Shown in pieces: positions 40,040-40,825 of a stretch of DNA of 40,825 bases (the stretch's first letter is position 1; each line of letters opens with the position of its first letter). Both the position numbers and the translations under genes were made by a program. Source of the DNA: Nitrospirota bacterium (GTDB lineage Bacteria > Nitrospirota > Nitrospiria > 2-01-FULL-66-17). The notes beneath the pieces were generated by a model. The model did not search any database. It was not told where the DNA came from and saw only the letters and a program-made list of their open reading frames with translations. The stretch lies in the NCBI GenBank assembly GCA_040757335.1, contig JBFLXB010000034.1, positions 1 to 40,825 of the forward strand. Reading direction: 5' to 3'.

Positions 40040-40825
40040 ATGAAGACGATGCGACGACTGGTTGGCGGCGCTCTCGGAGCGCTGATGGTTGGGTGGTTTC
40101 CGGGCCATGCCCTGGCCGCTCCGTTTGTGAGCGGCAGCACCGGCGCTGACGGCGTGTTTGCGCCGCAAACTTCGATGCAGGTTCAGCTCCCGGAGAGCGG
40201 CATGTTGAACTTCACCACCGTGAACATTCCGTCCGGAGTCACGGTGACGTTCAAGAAGAACTCCACCAATGCCCCGGTGACGATCTTGGCAACGGGCGAC
40301 GTGATCATCAACGGGACCCTTGACGTGAGCGGTGCGGACGGAGCGTCGGTGGTGGACGCCATCTCGGCCGACGACACGCTGCCTGGTGTCGGAGGACCTG
40401 GCGGATTTGCCGGTGGTTTCGGAGCGAGTAAGTCTGTTCCTGGGAGTCTGGGAGGCGGTGGTCTGGGGCCTGGCGGAGGCAAGCCAGGGCCTGGGTATTT
40501 TGGCGGGAGCACCACGTTTGCAATGGGCGGCGGCGGGGGAGGATTCGGCGCGGATGGGACGGACTCGTCCGGAACCAGCGGCTTGAAAGGCTTGGCGTAC
40601 GGCACGGCGTCGCTGTTGCCCATGATCGGTGGATCAGGCGGTGGAGGAGGCGCATCCACGGCTAGCTACAACGGAAGCGGCGGGGGCGGAGGTGGCGGCG
40701 CCGTGCTCATTGCCTCGTCGGGCAGCATCCAGGTAGCCGGTGCGATTCGCGCCAATGGCGGCAAAGGTGGCTACGCCTACTCGAACAACTGTGGTGGGAG
40801 TGCTGGCGGGGGCGGCGGGGGAAGC
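40040..40825 (+). CDS. Glycine-rich secreted protein, start only
   Basis: The gene begins at ATG 40040 with a strong GGAGG site five to six bases upstream and stays open to the window edge (262 codons). It starts with a signal peptide (MKTMRRLVGGALGALMVGWF, cleaved near ALA-APF). A beta-rich domain follows (LNFTTVNIPSGVTVTFKKNS, then VTILATGDVIINGTLDVSGA). From about residue 115 onward the sequence is dominated by glycine (GGPGGFAGGFG, GGGGGGFGADG, GGSGGGGGA). It looks like a secreted, glycine-rich surface or matrix protein. It follows the giant gene after 78 bases and is probably in the same unit. Confidence 0.75.
   Translation, partial: MKTMRRLVGGALGALMVGWFPGHALAAPFVSGSTGADGVFAPQTSMQVQLPESGMLNFTTVNIPSGVTVTFKKNSTNAPVTILATGDVIINGTLDVSGADGASVVDAISADDTLPGVGGPGGFAGGFGASKSVPGSLGGGGLGPGGGKPGPGYFGGSTTFAMGGGGGGFGADGTDSSGTSGLKGLAYGTASLLPMIGGSGGGGGASTASYNGSGGGGGGGAVLIASSGSIQVAGAIRANGGKGGYAYSNNCGGSAGGGGGGS

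Overview
The window is GC-rich, densely coding DNA from a Gram-negative environmental bacterium. Pointers are a lipoprotein signal peptide, an outer-membrane beta-barrel protein, an ECF sigma/anti-sigma/DUF3106 cluster, a likely sigma-54 promoter and many REP/RAYT repeats. The style resembles Nitrospirota, Methylomirabilota or Desulfobacterota genomes, but nothing here fixes the phylum.

Left part (1-12.4 kb) is chromosomal housekeeping and envelope-stress material. On the minus strand an Lhr-type helicase is followed by a TrpD2-like protein and a small frameshifted gene; short GC-hairpin repeats have spread into and around the helicase gene. A small membrane protein reads rightward from a good sigma-70 promoter. 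Next comes a minus-strand cluster in the order ECF sigma factor, zinc-type anti-sigma factor, barrel protein, small secreted protein and DUF3106 protein, with a DUF4382/DUF5666 lipoprotein downstream. A DUF302 gene ends this part.

Middle part (12.4-29.1 kb) is a surface-protein locus filled with mobile elements. Three tandem 13-bp palindromic boxes and a consensus -24/-12 promoter precede a RAYT element that apparently landed in the leader of a 3288-residue exported protein (Ig-like stalk, beta-propeller-like segment, C-terminal lipase). A small exported Ig-like partner gene follows. Beyond it lie an orphan half of a second lipase domain and a second allele of the partner, separated by RAYT/REP elements, two of them exactly 744 bp long. 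An IS110-family element sits inside the REP of a third, decayed RAYT element. Its 5' flank folds on paper like a bridge RNA: one loop carries guides matching the REP target, the other carries guides matching the element's own ends.

Right part (29.1-40.8 kb) holds a small exported carboxypeptidase-regulatory-domain protein, a 3355-residue exported protein with 13 carboxypeptidase-regulatory repeats and many Ig/IPT domains, and the start of a glycine-rich secreted protein cut by the window edge.

The observations most worth following are the readable bridge RNA of the IS110 element, the lipase/partner cassette that resembles a polymorphic effector locus with an orphan module, and the sigma-54 promoter with upstream boxes now separated from its likely target gene. 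All statements come from reading the sequence; no searches were run.
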